The notes below the pieces were generated by a model. It was not told the origin of the DNA and ran no database searches. It was given only the letters and a program-made list of their open reading frames with translations. A stretch of 22,038 bases of DNA from positions 1 to 22,038 of the forward strand of contig CAYXKL010000036.1 of NCBI GenBank assembly GCA_964464825.1. The letters are read 5' to 3'. Source of the stretch: DYJK01 sp964464825. GTDB taxonomy: Bacteria; Bacteroidota; Ignavibacteria; Ignavibacteriales; Melioribacteraceae. Made by a program: the position numbers and the translations under genes. This document shows positions 7,491 through 15,363 of the stretch, piece after piece (the first letter of the stretch is position 1; every line of letters begins with the position of its first letter).

Positions 7491-10022
7491 ATGAAAAAAC
7501 TGATTCCGCTATTCTGTCTTTTCTTCACACTAACATTTATTTCAGCACAAACTAATCAACAGAGAAATTTCGATCCTTCAAAATTTCAACCCATCGGAAA
7601 AATTTCTGGGAAAGTGATCGATTCACAAACATCTGAACCAATTGAATATGCAAATCTCGTTTTATACCGTATGAGAGATTCTGCAATGGTGAATGGAACG
7701 GTTAGTATTAAAACCGGAGATTTTTTGTTCGAAAAACTTATGCCTGGCAGATATTACTTAAAAATTAGTTTCATTGGTTACGATACAAAATTTATTGATA
7801 CTTTAGCTATTCGTCCTAATGCTGCTGAACAAAAGTTAGGTTCAATAAAACTATATCAAAAATCGGTAAGTGTTGGTGAAGTTATTGTGCAAGGTCAAAA
7901 GGAAACCTTAAATTTTAATTTAGATAAGAAAGTTTATAATGTAGATCAGAACATGGCTAATTCCGGTGCGACAGCATTGGAAATAATTGAAAATATCCCT
8001 TCTGTAACTGTAGATGCTGATGGAGGTGTAGCTGTAAGAGGAAATCCCAACATCAATATTTTAATTGATGGCAAACCTTCTGCTTTAGCCGGTTATGGAA
8101 GTTCAGATGTACTTTCACAAATTCCGGCAAGCCAGATTGAAAGTATTGAACTTGTTACAAATCCTTCAGCAAAATATGATCCGGAAGGAACAGGTGGTAT
8201 CTTAAATGTGATACTTAAAAGAAAAAGTAATATCGGAATTAACGGAAGTGTAATGGCTAATGCCGGAACCGGACAGAGATATAACACATCATTGAATCTA
8301 AATCTGAAGAATGAAGATTTTAATTTATTTGCCAGTTATGATGGTAGAATAAATAAATTCAATAGTACCGGTAGTACAATCCGCACCACAGAATTTGGAG
8401 GCACTCTATCTACTTTAGATCAGTTTTCAGACAATAATAATAATATGAATAATCACAATATTAATTTGGGAGTCGATTATTATTTCAATGAGAAAGATGT
8501 TGTTAGTCTATCAACACAATTTAGAATTGGTGATTTTGATAATGGAAGCACAATTGACAATAAAAATTATGATGATGAAAATATATTAGATTCTTATTTC
8601 CAAAGATTGAGCAGCGGATTTAGAAATTTCAATTCACAAAATTATACTCTAAGTTATAAAAAAACTTTTGAGAATCGTACTCAGGAATTAACTGCTGATA
8701 TTATGTATTCCAATAGTGCTATGAATAGTGAATCGAATATTGATCAGCAGTACTTTGATACAAGTACCAGTTTACCGAATGATGATCTATCAAAACAAAA
8801 GTCATTGTCGGATAATTCTAATAAATTGCTTTTGATGCAAGCAAATTATATTCAACCATTAAACGAACTAGGAAGATTTGAAGGTGGTTTCAAAAGTGTA
8901 ATTAAAGATTTGAGAATGAAAAATGATTATTTATTAATCGATCCCGTTTCAAAAGATTGGGTAAACTCATCAGCATTGGATAATGTTTATGATTACAAAG
9001 AACAAGTCCACGCCGTATACGGAATCTATTCAAATAATTGGGGTAATTTTACTTATCAATTTGGCGTTAGAGCAGAGCAAGTTTATATTGATGGAACTGT
9101 TGAATCCACCGGACAAAAATTTGAAAATAATTATTTCAGTGTTTATCCATCATTACATCTGAGATACAATTTTTCGGAGCTTGAAGAATTACAATTCAGC
9201 TACAGCAGACGCGTAGATAGACCGAGAAATAATCAGTTGAATCCTTATGTTGATTATTCTGACTCATTGAATATTTTTGCCGGAAACCCGAATCTGAAAG
9301 CACAGTACATTAATTCACTTGAACTTGGTTATTCTAAGTATTTTGGTAAGACTTCTGTAGTTTCATCTCTGTTTTTCAGACAAAATAATGATATGATAAC
9401 TTCAATCAGTACATTGCTGGATCATGGAGTAACATATACTACTTATCAAAACGTAGCAAAAGGGCAATCATACGGTACCGAACTTATCGTTACTCATCCG
9501 GTTTTTAATTGGTGGAGATTGAATGGTACATTTTCATATTTCACAAATAAAGTTGAAGACAATACTACATTGGGTGGTACACGCGAAAGCAATAGCTGGA
9601 TTGTAAGATTAAATTCTAGTATGACTTTGTGGGATGATTTTCAACTGCAGCTTATTGGTTCATACTCATCACCAACAATATTAATTTCTATGGGGAGCGG
9701 TAGTAGAGGCTTTGGCGGTGGTCCAGGGATGTTTTTTGGAGGTTCAAGTGGACAATCTAAAATGAAAGAGCAATATGCATTAGATGCTATTGTAAGGAAA
9801 GATTTCATGGATGGCAGACTATCATTAACACTAAGAATTACTGATATTTTTAATACTAGAACTTTTGATACAGAAACTTATGGCACCGGGTTTTACATGA
9901 CAAATATTAGAAAGATGGATTCTAGAGTTGCTTATCTTGGCGTTTCATACAGATTATCTGAAAATAGAAATTCCAACCAAGAGAGAGAAAAAAGAATTGA
10001 AGAAGGACTCGATGAATTATAA
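7491..10022 (+). CDS. TonB-dependent receptor-like outer membrane beta-barrel protein
   Basis: An 843-residue outer-membrane protein starting with signal peptide MKKLIPLFCLFFTLTFISAQ and preceded by AAGGAG. Residues about 38-125 form a carboxypeptidase-regulatory-like beta domain (GKVIDSQTSEPIEYANLVLY ... KISFIGYDTKFIDTL). Residues about 130-250 form a plug (VIVQGQ, ALEIIENIPSVTVDADGGV, VRGNPNINILIDGKPSAL, IESIELVTNPSAKYDPEGTG). The rest is a long barrel of the OMP_b-brl_3 kind, with FSYSRRVDRPRNNQLNPYVD as a typical periplasmic-turn segment. After the last strand (AYLGVSYRLSE) comes a charged tail of about 20 residues. No SusD partner is adjacent, so a SusCD glycan system is not supported. 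Proteins of this type import or display substrates that cannot be predicted from sequence. It has its own terminator. Confidence 0.9.
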   Translation: MKKLIPLFCLFFTLTFISAQTNQQRNFDPSKFQPIGKISGKVIDSQTSEPIEYANLVLYRMRDSAMVNGTVSIKTGDFLFEKLMPGRYYLKISFIGYDTKFIDTLAIRPNAAEQKLGSIKLYQKSVSVGEVIVQGQKETLNFNLDKKVYNVDQNMANSGATALEIIENIPSVTVDADGGVAVRGNPNINILIDGKPSALAGYGSSDVLSQIPASQIESIELVTNPSAKYDPEGTGGILNVILKRKSNIGINGSVMANAGTGQRYNTSLNLNLKNEDFNLFASYDGRINKFNSTGSTIRTTEFGGTLSTLDQFSDNNNNMNNHNINLGVDYYFNEKDVVSLSTQFRIGDFDNGSTIDNKNYDDENILDSYFQRLSSGFRNFNSQNYTLSYKKTFENRTQELTADIMYSNSAMNSESNIDQQYFDTSTSLPNDDLSKQKSLSDNSNKLLLMQANYIQPLNELGRFEGGFKSVIKDLRMKNDYLLIDPVSKDWVNSSALDNVYDYKEQVHAVYGIYSNNWGNFTYQFGVRAEQVYIDGTVESTGQKFENNYFSVYPSLHLRYNFSELEELQFSYSRRVDRPRNNQLNPYVDYSDSLNIFAGNPNLKAQYINSLELGYSKYFGKTSVVSSLFFRQNNDMITSISTLLDHGVTYTTYQNVAKGQSYGTELIVTHPVFNWWRLNGTFSYFTNKVEDNTTLGGTRESNSWIVRLNSSMTLWDDFQLQLIGSYSSPTILISMGSGSRGFGGGPGMFFGGSSGQSKMKEQYALDAIVRKDFMDGRLSLTLRITDIFNTRTFDTETYGTGFYMTNIRKMDSRVAYLGVSYRLSENRNSNQEREKRIEEGLDEL

Positions 10023-10038
10023 TTAGTCCTAATTTTCT

Positions 10039-10069
10039 AAAATCCCGATTTTTAATCGGGATTTTTTAT
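10039..10069 (+). terminator. Intrinsic terminator after the TonB-receptor gene
   Basis: AATCCCGATT (10041-10050) and AATCGGGATT (10054-10063) form a perfect ten-base-pair stem with loop TTT. Flanking AA/TT can extend it, and ATTTTTT follows the stem. It is 17 bases after the stop codon, so the receptor gene is very likely a separate transcript from the GH18 gene. Confidence 0.9.
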
Positions 10070-10105
10070 TAGATTCAACCTTTATAAAATCAATTCAAAG
10101 TTTAA

Positions 10106-11620
10106 ATGACCATTAAAAAAACATTCATATTATTTATACTTCCGCTATTTATCATAAATGCACAATCAATACATCATCAGCAAAACGAGTATTATAAAAA
10201 CAATAAATTATTAAAATTAAATGAAGTTCATAAAACTCATTTACCTACTAAAACTGAATACAGAAATTCAAGTTCTATAAAGATGGTTTTTGGGTATTTA
10301 CCCTGGTGGAATTATTACGCTAATAATTACAATCATCATCCTGAATTAATAAATCGTATTGTAGTATTTTCTTTTGAAGCGGATAGTTTAGGGAATTTAA
10401 AACCTCCTCCCTTATGGCCGTGGAATGACATTCTAAATTATGAACTAATGATGTGGCCTCTTGACGTTAGAGTTATTATGACTGTAACAAGTTTTAACGG
10501 AGATCATATAAATGGATTTTTTAGAAATAGTGCAATTAAATATAATTTGATAAAAAATATTAAAGAAAATTTGGGTTTAATGAGTGGTGTAAATATCGAT
10601 TTCGAAAATTTAAAAGATGAAGATAAAGATGAAGCTGTAATAAATTTTATGAAAGAACTTTCGGATTCTATTAAACAAGTTAAAGCTGGTGCTGAAATAT
10701 CTTTTGCTTCTCCATCATATGGATATGGTTTATGGGATTTTAATGGATTAGCTGATGTTTGCGACTATCTATTTGTCATGTGTTATGATTTTTATGGTAA
10801 TTGGAGCTCAACAACTGGACCATCTTCACCTTTGCTTGGTCAATTTTTTAGTGTTACCAAAATATTTGAAGAGGAGTACAAAAATGTACCGCCTGAAAAG
10901 TTAATTTTAGGCGTTCCTTATTACGGTAATTACTGGAAAACCAATTCACCTGAACCCTATGCAGAAGTTAAACCATTTAATCCGGATTCTACAAATAATG
11001 ATTGGCAAGATTTTGTTACTTATGATTCCGCATATACTTTAGCAACACTTCACTCCAAATCATGGGATAATTTATCACAAACACCATACATCAGCTGGCA
11101 AGAAAATAGATGGAACCAAGTCTGGTTTGATGATTCGGTTAGTTTATCTTTAAAGTATGATTTGGCTATTCAAAAAAATCTTAAAGGGATTGGTATTTGG
11201 ACTATTGGATATGATGGTAAACGAGAAGAATTGTGGAATTTAATTAGAGAGAAAATGAGAATCGTTTCAGTTCATCAAAATGAAGAATTACCGAGGAAAT
11301 TTGTTTTATTTCAAAATTATCCTAATCCTTTCAATCCAACGACAACTATTGTATATATAATACACCCCCCTACCTTCGGTGACCCCTCTCAAGAGAGGAA
11401 TAAAAGGGGTGAGTTAGTTACATTAAAAGTTTACGATATACTCGGTAGTGAAGTAACTACACTAGTTAACGAAGTTCAACCTCCCGGGTATTATAAAGTA
11501 AAGTTTAGTGTTCAGAATATTGAATTGCCGAGCGGAGTTTATTTTTATACATTAAAGATTATTAATTCATCCACTAACTCAGTTTACTATTCAGCAAAAA
11601 AAATGATATTATTAAAATAA
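10106..11620 (+). CDS. Secreted GH18-family glycoside hydrolase with T9SS sorting domain
   Basis: A 504-residue exported protein: signal peptide MTIKKTFILFILPLFIINAQ, then a GH18 (chitinase-like) TIM-barrel from about residue 58 to 385, then a T9SS sorting domain from about 398. The active-site strand is SGVNIDFENL (160-169). Compared with the DGxDxDxE consensus, the first two Asp are Ser and Asn, while Asp165 and the proton-donor Glu167 remain. This variant is known in GH18 enzymes of the YaaH/SleL peptidoglycan- or GlcNAc-polymer type. MCYDFYG (225-231) carries the conserved Tyr, and GIGIWTIGYD is the last barrel strand. The likely substrate is chitin, peptidoglycan or another N-acetylhexosamine glycan. 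The sorting domain (FQNYPNPFNPTTTI ... LKVYDILGSEVTTLV ... LPSGVYFYTLK) is interrupted at 420-436 by residues encoded by a palindromic insert. No clear ribosome binding site precedes the ATG. Confidence 0.88.
   Translation: MTIKKTFILFILPLFIINAQSIHHQQNEYYKNNKLLKLNEVHKTHLPTKTEYRNSSSIKMVFGYLPWWNYYANNYNHHPELINRIVVFSFEADSLGNLKPPPLWPWNDILNYELMMWPLDVRVIMTVTSFNGDHINGFFRNSAIKYNLIKNIKENLGLMSGVNIDFENLKDEDKDEAVINFMKELSDSIKQVKAGAEISFASPSYGYGLWDFNGLADVCDYLFVMCYDFYGNWSSTTGPSSPLLGQFFSVTKIFEEEYKNVPPEKLILGVPYYGNYWKTNSPEPYAEVKPFNPDSTNNDWQDFVTYDSAYTLATLHSKSWDNLSQTPYISWQENRWNQVWFDDSVSLSLKYDLAIQKNLKGIGIWTIGYDGKREELWNLIREKMRIVSVHQNEELPRKFVLFQNYPNPFNPTTTIVYIIHPPTFGDPSQERNKRGELVTLKVYDILGSEVTTLVNEVQPPGYYKVKFSVQNIELPSGVYFYTLKIINSSTNSVYYSAKKMILLK
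11363..11413. repeat. In-frame palindromic element inside the T9SS sorting domain
   Basis: A GC-rich 51-base element sits inside the GH18 coding sequence. Outer arms CACCCC (11363-11368) and GGGGTG (11406-11411) pair, and within it CCTCTC (11385-11390) and GAGAGG (11393-11398) form a hairpin with loop AA. It encodes HPPTFGDPSQERNKRGE, a proline- and charge-rich stretch lying between sorting-domain strands IVYII and LVTLKVYDILG. In the other sorting domain of this window (5994-7265) the same junction is only YSLPTQSYVRLKVYD. The element is in frame and adds no stop. Its layout resembles the intergenic remnant at 444-483. Confidence 0.7.
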
Positions 11621-11678
11621 AAATGAATCTTTTTTTATTGATTGTGATCTAATAAATAACAAATTAAAGGAGAATAAC

Positions 11679-11873
11679 ATGGTAAAGAATGTAGGTGGTG
11701 CAGATAGAATCATCCGGGTAATTTTAGGGGTAGCAATAATATTAATTGGTATTTATACCCAAAGTTGGTGGGGTGTTATAGGTATTTTACCCCTATTCAC
11801 AGCGGCACTTAATTGGTGCCCAGCTTATTTGCCTTTCGGTATTTCTACTTGTAAAACTAAATCTGATAAATAA
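11679..11873 (+). CDS. DUF2892 (YgaP-like transmembrane) small membrane protein
   Basis: A 64-residue protein preceded by AAAGGAGAATAACATG, a strong ribosome binding site. It begins VKNVGGADRIIRVILGVAII, the family hallmark (N.G..DR..R...G), followed by a second hydrophobic segment WWGVIGILPLFTAALNWCP. It ends with the typical WCP.Y..FG.STCK pattern, which contains two cysteines. Members are inner-membrane proteins of unknown role; in some genomes the domain is fused to rhodanese, suggesting a sulfur link that is not shown here. It is followed at once by a terminator, so it is probably monocistronic. Confidence 0.9.
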   Translation: MVKNVGGADRIIRVILGVAIILIGIYTQSWWGVIGILPLFTAALNWCPAYLPFGISTCKTKSDK

Positions 11874-11876
11874 TTT

Positions 11877-11905
11877 ATGGGGCATATTAGCCCCATTTAT
11901 TTTTT
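11877..11905 (+). terminator. Intrinsic terminator after the DUF2892 gene
   Basis: ATGGGGC (11877-11883) pairs with GCCCCAT (11890-11896) around loop ATATTA, and TTATTTTTT follows. It starts three bases after the stop codon. The seven-base-pair GC-rich stem plus T-tract is a clear intrinsic terminator. Confidence 0.85.
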
Positions 11906-11994
11906 AAAATACTTACTTAATTCTTTATTCTATTCTTTAACCTTATAAATCACTTTTATATATTATACTTACAATTATTCGTTTAGTGTAATAT

Positions 11995-12411
11995 TTGAAA
12001 AATTTCGAAATAAATATCTTAAGTGATTATGATAATGTTGCTCAGGTTAATGATGCAGTCCGTGATTTTTTAGTAAATCAAGGAGTTGAAACTTATGTAT
12101 TAAATGCATTTGATATATGTTTAACCGAAGCTTTGAATAATATTATTAAACATGCCTACAAAGAAGAAAAAGGGAAAAACATTACCGTTCACATTGCTAA
12201 AGATACTAAAACAATTGAAGTAGAAATTATTGATGAAGGGGAGCCACGTACTAAATTAGAAATTCCTAACTTGGATTTTGACCCTCAGGATATAAACAAT
12301 CTGCCCGAAAGCGGTATGGGTTTGTTTATTATGAATCAGTTGATGGATGAACTTAAATATGAGAACCGGAATGGTAAAAATTATTTCATTCTCAAAAAAT
12401 GGATATACTGA
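11995..12411 (+). CDS. RsbW-like anti-sigma factor / serine-threonine kinase
   Basis: A 138-residue cytoplasmic protein of the HATPase_c_2 (RsbW/SpoIIAB-like) family. Visible GHKL motifs are the N-box EALNNIIKHAY (45-55, Asn49), the G1 box DEGEP (80-84) and the G2 box ESGMGLFI (105-112). There is no transmembrane or sensor domain. Such proteins bind and inhibit a sigma factor or other target, and phosphorylate an STAS-domain antagonist to control release. The start is TTG at 11995 without a visible Shine-Dalgarno; no better start lies upstream. The Sel1-repeat gene follows in the same direction, and a convergent RsbU-type phosphatase gene lies beyond it. Neither an STAS antagonist nor a sigma factor is in the window, so the target is unknown. 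Confidence 0.88.
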   Translation: MKNFEINILSDYDNVAQVNDAVRDFLVNQGVETYVLNAFDICLTEALNNIIKHAYKEEKGKNITVHIAKDTKTIEVEIIDEGEPRTKLEIPNLDFDPQDINNLPESGMGLFIMNQLMDELKYENRNGKNYFILKKWIY

Positions 12412-12437
12412 TTATATTAGTCACCGTAATTTTTACC

Positions 12438-12449
12438 AGGAAATATTTG
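12438..12449 (+). promoter_or_regulatory. Ribosome binding site and TTG start choosing the Sel1 N-terminus
   Basis: AGGA (12438-12441) lies five bases before TTG (12447-12449). Starting there yields the compact signal peptide MKTFFLIVIFTASSLFAQ. The upstream in-frame ATG at 12399 lies inside the RsbW-like gene, has no ribosome binding site, and would add 16 mostly hydrophobic residues before the signal peptide. Confidence 0.55.
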
Positions 12450-13979
12450 AAAACATTTTTTTTAATAGTAATATTTACCGCATCTTCATTATTTGCTCAA
12501 GATACCACAAGAAGTCAAGCATTTAAAACTAACCAGCTTTTTAAGCCCTCAATTTTCAAAGCAAAATATCCATCTTATTCATTATTAGCGGGTTATATTT
12601 TAGTTACAGAAGCAAATAGGGGTGATCCATTTGCTCAACATGAACTTGGGATTAGATATTTAATGGGTAAAGGATTTCAAGCTGATACCGTTAAATCCAT
12701 TTATTGGATTCGCCGTGCAATCGACCAAAATCTTCCTTCTGCAAAATATAATTACGCCATTTTACTTTATAATGGTATTGGTGTACCATGGAATCCATTT
12801 GAAGCATATTTAAATTTTAAAAGTGCTGCAGAATCAGGATTACCTGAAGCGTTATTAGCATATGGTTTGTTACTCACAGATAATTTAACAATCAACAGAA
12901 ATTTTGGTGAAGCATATAAACAATTTAAAAAAGCTGCAAAAGCTGGTTATGAACCGGCTAAAGAAGTTTTGAATCAATTAAAGAAAAGCGGATTCATACC
13001 ACCGTTAGAACCTTTGAATGGTGAAGATAAAACTCAACAACAAATTATTGATGAATCTCCGAAACTTTTTAGTTCTGATTGGGACCTTGACTATTTTAAT
13101 TTTGAAGAAAATAAAGATGAAGACGAACAAACAAAAATCACTCAACTATTAAATAATAAAAGTTCTGATCTTAAGAAATTTTTAGGGATAGAAGAATCAG
13201 AAAATATTAAAACTGATTCTGATACATCAGGCATAGGAATACTAAAATTCGCAGCTGAAAACGGCAGCCCTGAAGCTTTATATGTAATTGCTAAATGCTA
13301 TGAAAATGGAATTATTTTAGAGAAGGATTTAATTTTTTCTGCTGAATATTTTTTAAGTGCCTTCCGTCTTGGTTCATATAAAGCTGGAGAAAATTTATAC
13401 AAACTTATGCAGAGTGAAGATTTTAATAAGATTCTAAAAGAAAAAGTACTTAAGGGTGAATCCAGCGCTATGTATGTTTGGGCTGGGATAACAGCAATCG
13501 GTTACAATAATCAATTGTCAAATAGCCAGGCATTAGATTTCTTAAATAGAGCAGCTGATAATAAACATTTACCTTCGTTAATTGAATTAGGTTTATGCTA
13601 CAGTTCGGGTTCTATTGTTAAAAAAGATTTTTCAAAAGCAATAGAGTATTGGAATAAAGCTGCGGAATTTGGAAGTCGTGAAGCGGAAATTAGAATTGCT
13701 TTTGCAAATATTGCAGATTCCATTAATCAAAAAAATATAAAAGATAATATTCATGCATTACACCGTAGCGCCGATGAAGGCTCTGTTCTTGCACAAACAT
13801 TTTTAGGATATTGTTACGAAAAAGGTCTGGGGGTAACTGAGAACAAAGCAATTGCCGCACGGTATTACCGTCATGCAGCTCAAAGAGGAAATCAAACAGC
13901 GGCAAACTCATTAAAAAGACTTTACGATGAAATACGACCTCTTGATGAAGAATTTCAGATCTACAATGATGAAGAATGA
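12447..13979 (+). CDS. Secreted Sel1-repeat (TPR-like) protein
   Basis: An exported protein of 510 residues with signal peptide MKTFFLIVIFTASSLFAQ, built mostly of Sel1-like alpha/alpha repeats. Clear units read HELGIRYLMGKGFQADTVKS, YNYAILLYNGIGVPWNPFEA, LAYGLLLTDNLTINRNFGEA, IAKCYENGIILEKDLIFSAE, LGLCYSSGSIVKKDFSKAIE and LGYCYEKGLGVTENKAIAAR. An acidic, low-complexity stretch rich in E, D, N and K (about residues 185-240) separates the first three from the later ones. Sel1 solenoids mediate protein-protein contacts; no enzymatic domain is seen. It probably resides in the periplasm. It lies between an RsbW-like kinase gene and a convergent RsbU-like phosphatase gene, and its end overlaps the phosphatase gene by 19 bases. 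A link to envelope-stress signalling is possible but only inferred from position. An upstream ATG at 12399 is the alternative start. Confidence 0.85.
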   Translation: MKTFFLIVIFTASSLFAQDTTRSQAFKTNQLFKPSIFKAKYPSYSLLAGYILVTEANRGDPFAQHELGIRYLMGKGFQADTVKSIYWIRRAIDQNLPSAKYNYAILLYNGIGVPWNPFEAYLNFKSAAESGLPEALLAYGLLLTDNLTINRNFGEAYKQFKKAAKAGYEPAKEVLNQLKKSGFIPPLEPLNGEDKTQQQIIDESPKLFSSDWDLDYFNFEENKDEDEQTKITQLLNNKSSDLKKFLGIEESENIKTDSDTSGIGILKFAAENGSPEALYVIAKCYENGIILEKDLIFSAEYFLSAFRLGSYKAGENLYKLMQSEDFNKILKEKVLKGESSAMYVWAGITAIGYNNQLSNSQALDFLNRAADNKHLPSLIELGLCYSSGSIVKKDFSKAIEYWNKAAEFGSREAEIRIAFANIADSINQKNIKDNIHALHRSADEGSVLAQTFLGYCYEKGLGVTENKAIAARYYRHAAQRGNQTAANSLKRLYDEIRPLDEEFQIYNDEE

Positions 13980-15073
13980 TTTGATTTTAATACTACCATC
14001 GTCAAATCATCATATTGATTTGCGCTTCCTCGAAATGCTATCAATCCGTTAAGTAATGCATTTTTGATCTCTTCTGCTGATTTATCTGAATTATTTTTTA
14101 TAATCCTCTTAACATTTTCATCACCAAATTGATCATGATTAATATTCATTGTATCTGTTACACCATCAGTATAAAGAAATAGTATATCACCGGAAAGCAT
14201 ATTAACCGTTTCAACTTCAAGTGTTTTCTCGAAAACTCCTTTATCATTTAATCCTATTCCCATTCCTTGCGGATATATAATCTCTATTTCTTTAGTTAAA
14301 GAATTATATTTTAGAGCCGGCGGATGACCCGCTCTTGAAAGTTTAATGCTGCCATCTTTTTCTATTGATGCAATGGATAGGGTTAAAAAATATTCTCTTC
14401 GTAAATTTTTTGAAAAATATTTTTTAAGATTGATAAGTAAATCTCTGACGTCTGTAAAATAATTTAATAACTGATAAATAATTGATTGCACACGTACCAT
14501 ATAAAGTGCGGCAGCCATTCCTTTACCGGAAATATCTCCAACTACAACATATGTCCGTTCATCATGTTCAATAACATCAAAATAATCACCACCCACCTCT
14601 TTTGCCGGTTCATAGTAAGTTGCAATTTGGTATTTATTAATCTCTGAAGAATGTTTTGGAATTAAATCGAATTGAATTTTTCTAGCAACATCAATTTCAC
14701 TTTTAGCAGATAGTTTATCTGCAAGTTCAAATGCGAGTAACAGATTCAGAATCAAAAATGAAGCAAACAAATAGATAGGCAACTGTTCGAAATATCCGGC
14801 AAAAAAGAATAAAACCGCAATCAAATAAAATATTCTGCGTGCCGGTGTTAATTTTAATATAAAAGCATTGAATAAACTTCTTGCAAAGATAAAAGCCCGG
14901 CTTAATTTATTTTGATGTGGATTTGGTTTTGGTATTTCACTTTTAAAAAACTCATAAACTTCGCTTGCTTCTCTTTTGATTAAACGCTCTATTTCTTGAT
15001 AACTTAAATCGCTGGTGTATAAATCAAAAATCTTTTTTATGGGATTATTGCTGGACAAGTCTACATTCCTCAT
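13961..15073 (-). CDS. Membrane-anchored PP2C/SpoIIE-type serine phosphatase (RsbU-like)
   Basis: A 370-residue protein with a cytoplasmic N-terminus, two transmembrane helices (about residues 80-96 and 100-117) and a C-terminal SpoIIE/RsbU-type PPM phosphatase domain. The metal-binding aspartates are present: EVGGDYFDV (Asp163), VVGDISGKGMAAALYM (Asp180), LYTDGVTD and YDDLTMVV near the C-terminus. The linker DVARKIQFDLIPK is the usual entry helix. This enzyme class dephosphorylates STAS-domain antagonists and so releases the target of an RsbW-like kinase, such as the one at 11995. There is no PAS, GAF or response-regulator input domain, so the short N-terminal region or the membrane helices would have to receive the signal. 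The gene is convergent with the Sel1 gene and overlaps it by 19 bases at the 3' end. Confidence 0.9.
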   Translation of the reverse strand: MRNVDLSSNNPIKKIFDLYTSDLSYQEIERLIKREASEVYEFFKSEIPKPNPHQNKLSRAFIFARSLFNAFILKLTPARRIFYLIAVLFFFAGYFEQLPIYLFASFLILNLLLAFELADKLSAKSEIDVARKIQFDLIPKHSSEINKYQIATYYEPAKEVGGDYFDVIEHDERTYVVVGDISGKGMAAALYMVRVQSIIYQLLNYFTDVRDLLINLKKYFSKNLRREYFLTLSIASIEKDGSIKLSRAGHPPALKYNSLTKEIEIIYPQGMGIGLNDKGVFEKTLEVETVNMLSGDILFLYTDGVTDTMNINHDQFGDENVKRIIKNNSDKSAEEIKNALLNGLIAFRGSANQYDDLTMVVLKSNHSSSL

Positions 15074-15363
15074 TTTCTATGATTTTAGACGTTTTTTAAC
15101 AACTATTGTTTACGTTTATAAGAAATTAATTTTTACGATAAGTTATTATTTTAACCTAAATATCAGACATTTAATCTTAAATTTGAGAACTTATTCTTGA
15201 ATTAGAAAATCAAAAATAAGGAAACTTTTTTGACTAATACTAAATGCTACATTTTATTGGAATTAAACCGCTTCTTTTATATTTTTGAACGGGAATGAAA
15301 TCAAATTTCTTATCATTATTGGCTCAATTCTTGAAAGTTTCTATAAAAGTTTGAAAGGGATTT

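Noticed and set aside
15229..15255. TTTG / TACATTTT as a promoter for the ccm operon
   Set aside because: The spacer (15 bases) is short for the Bacteroidota-type promoter and the last base of the -7 element does not match; too weak to list as a feature.
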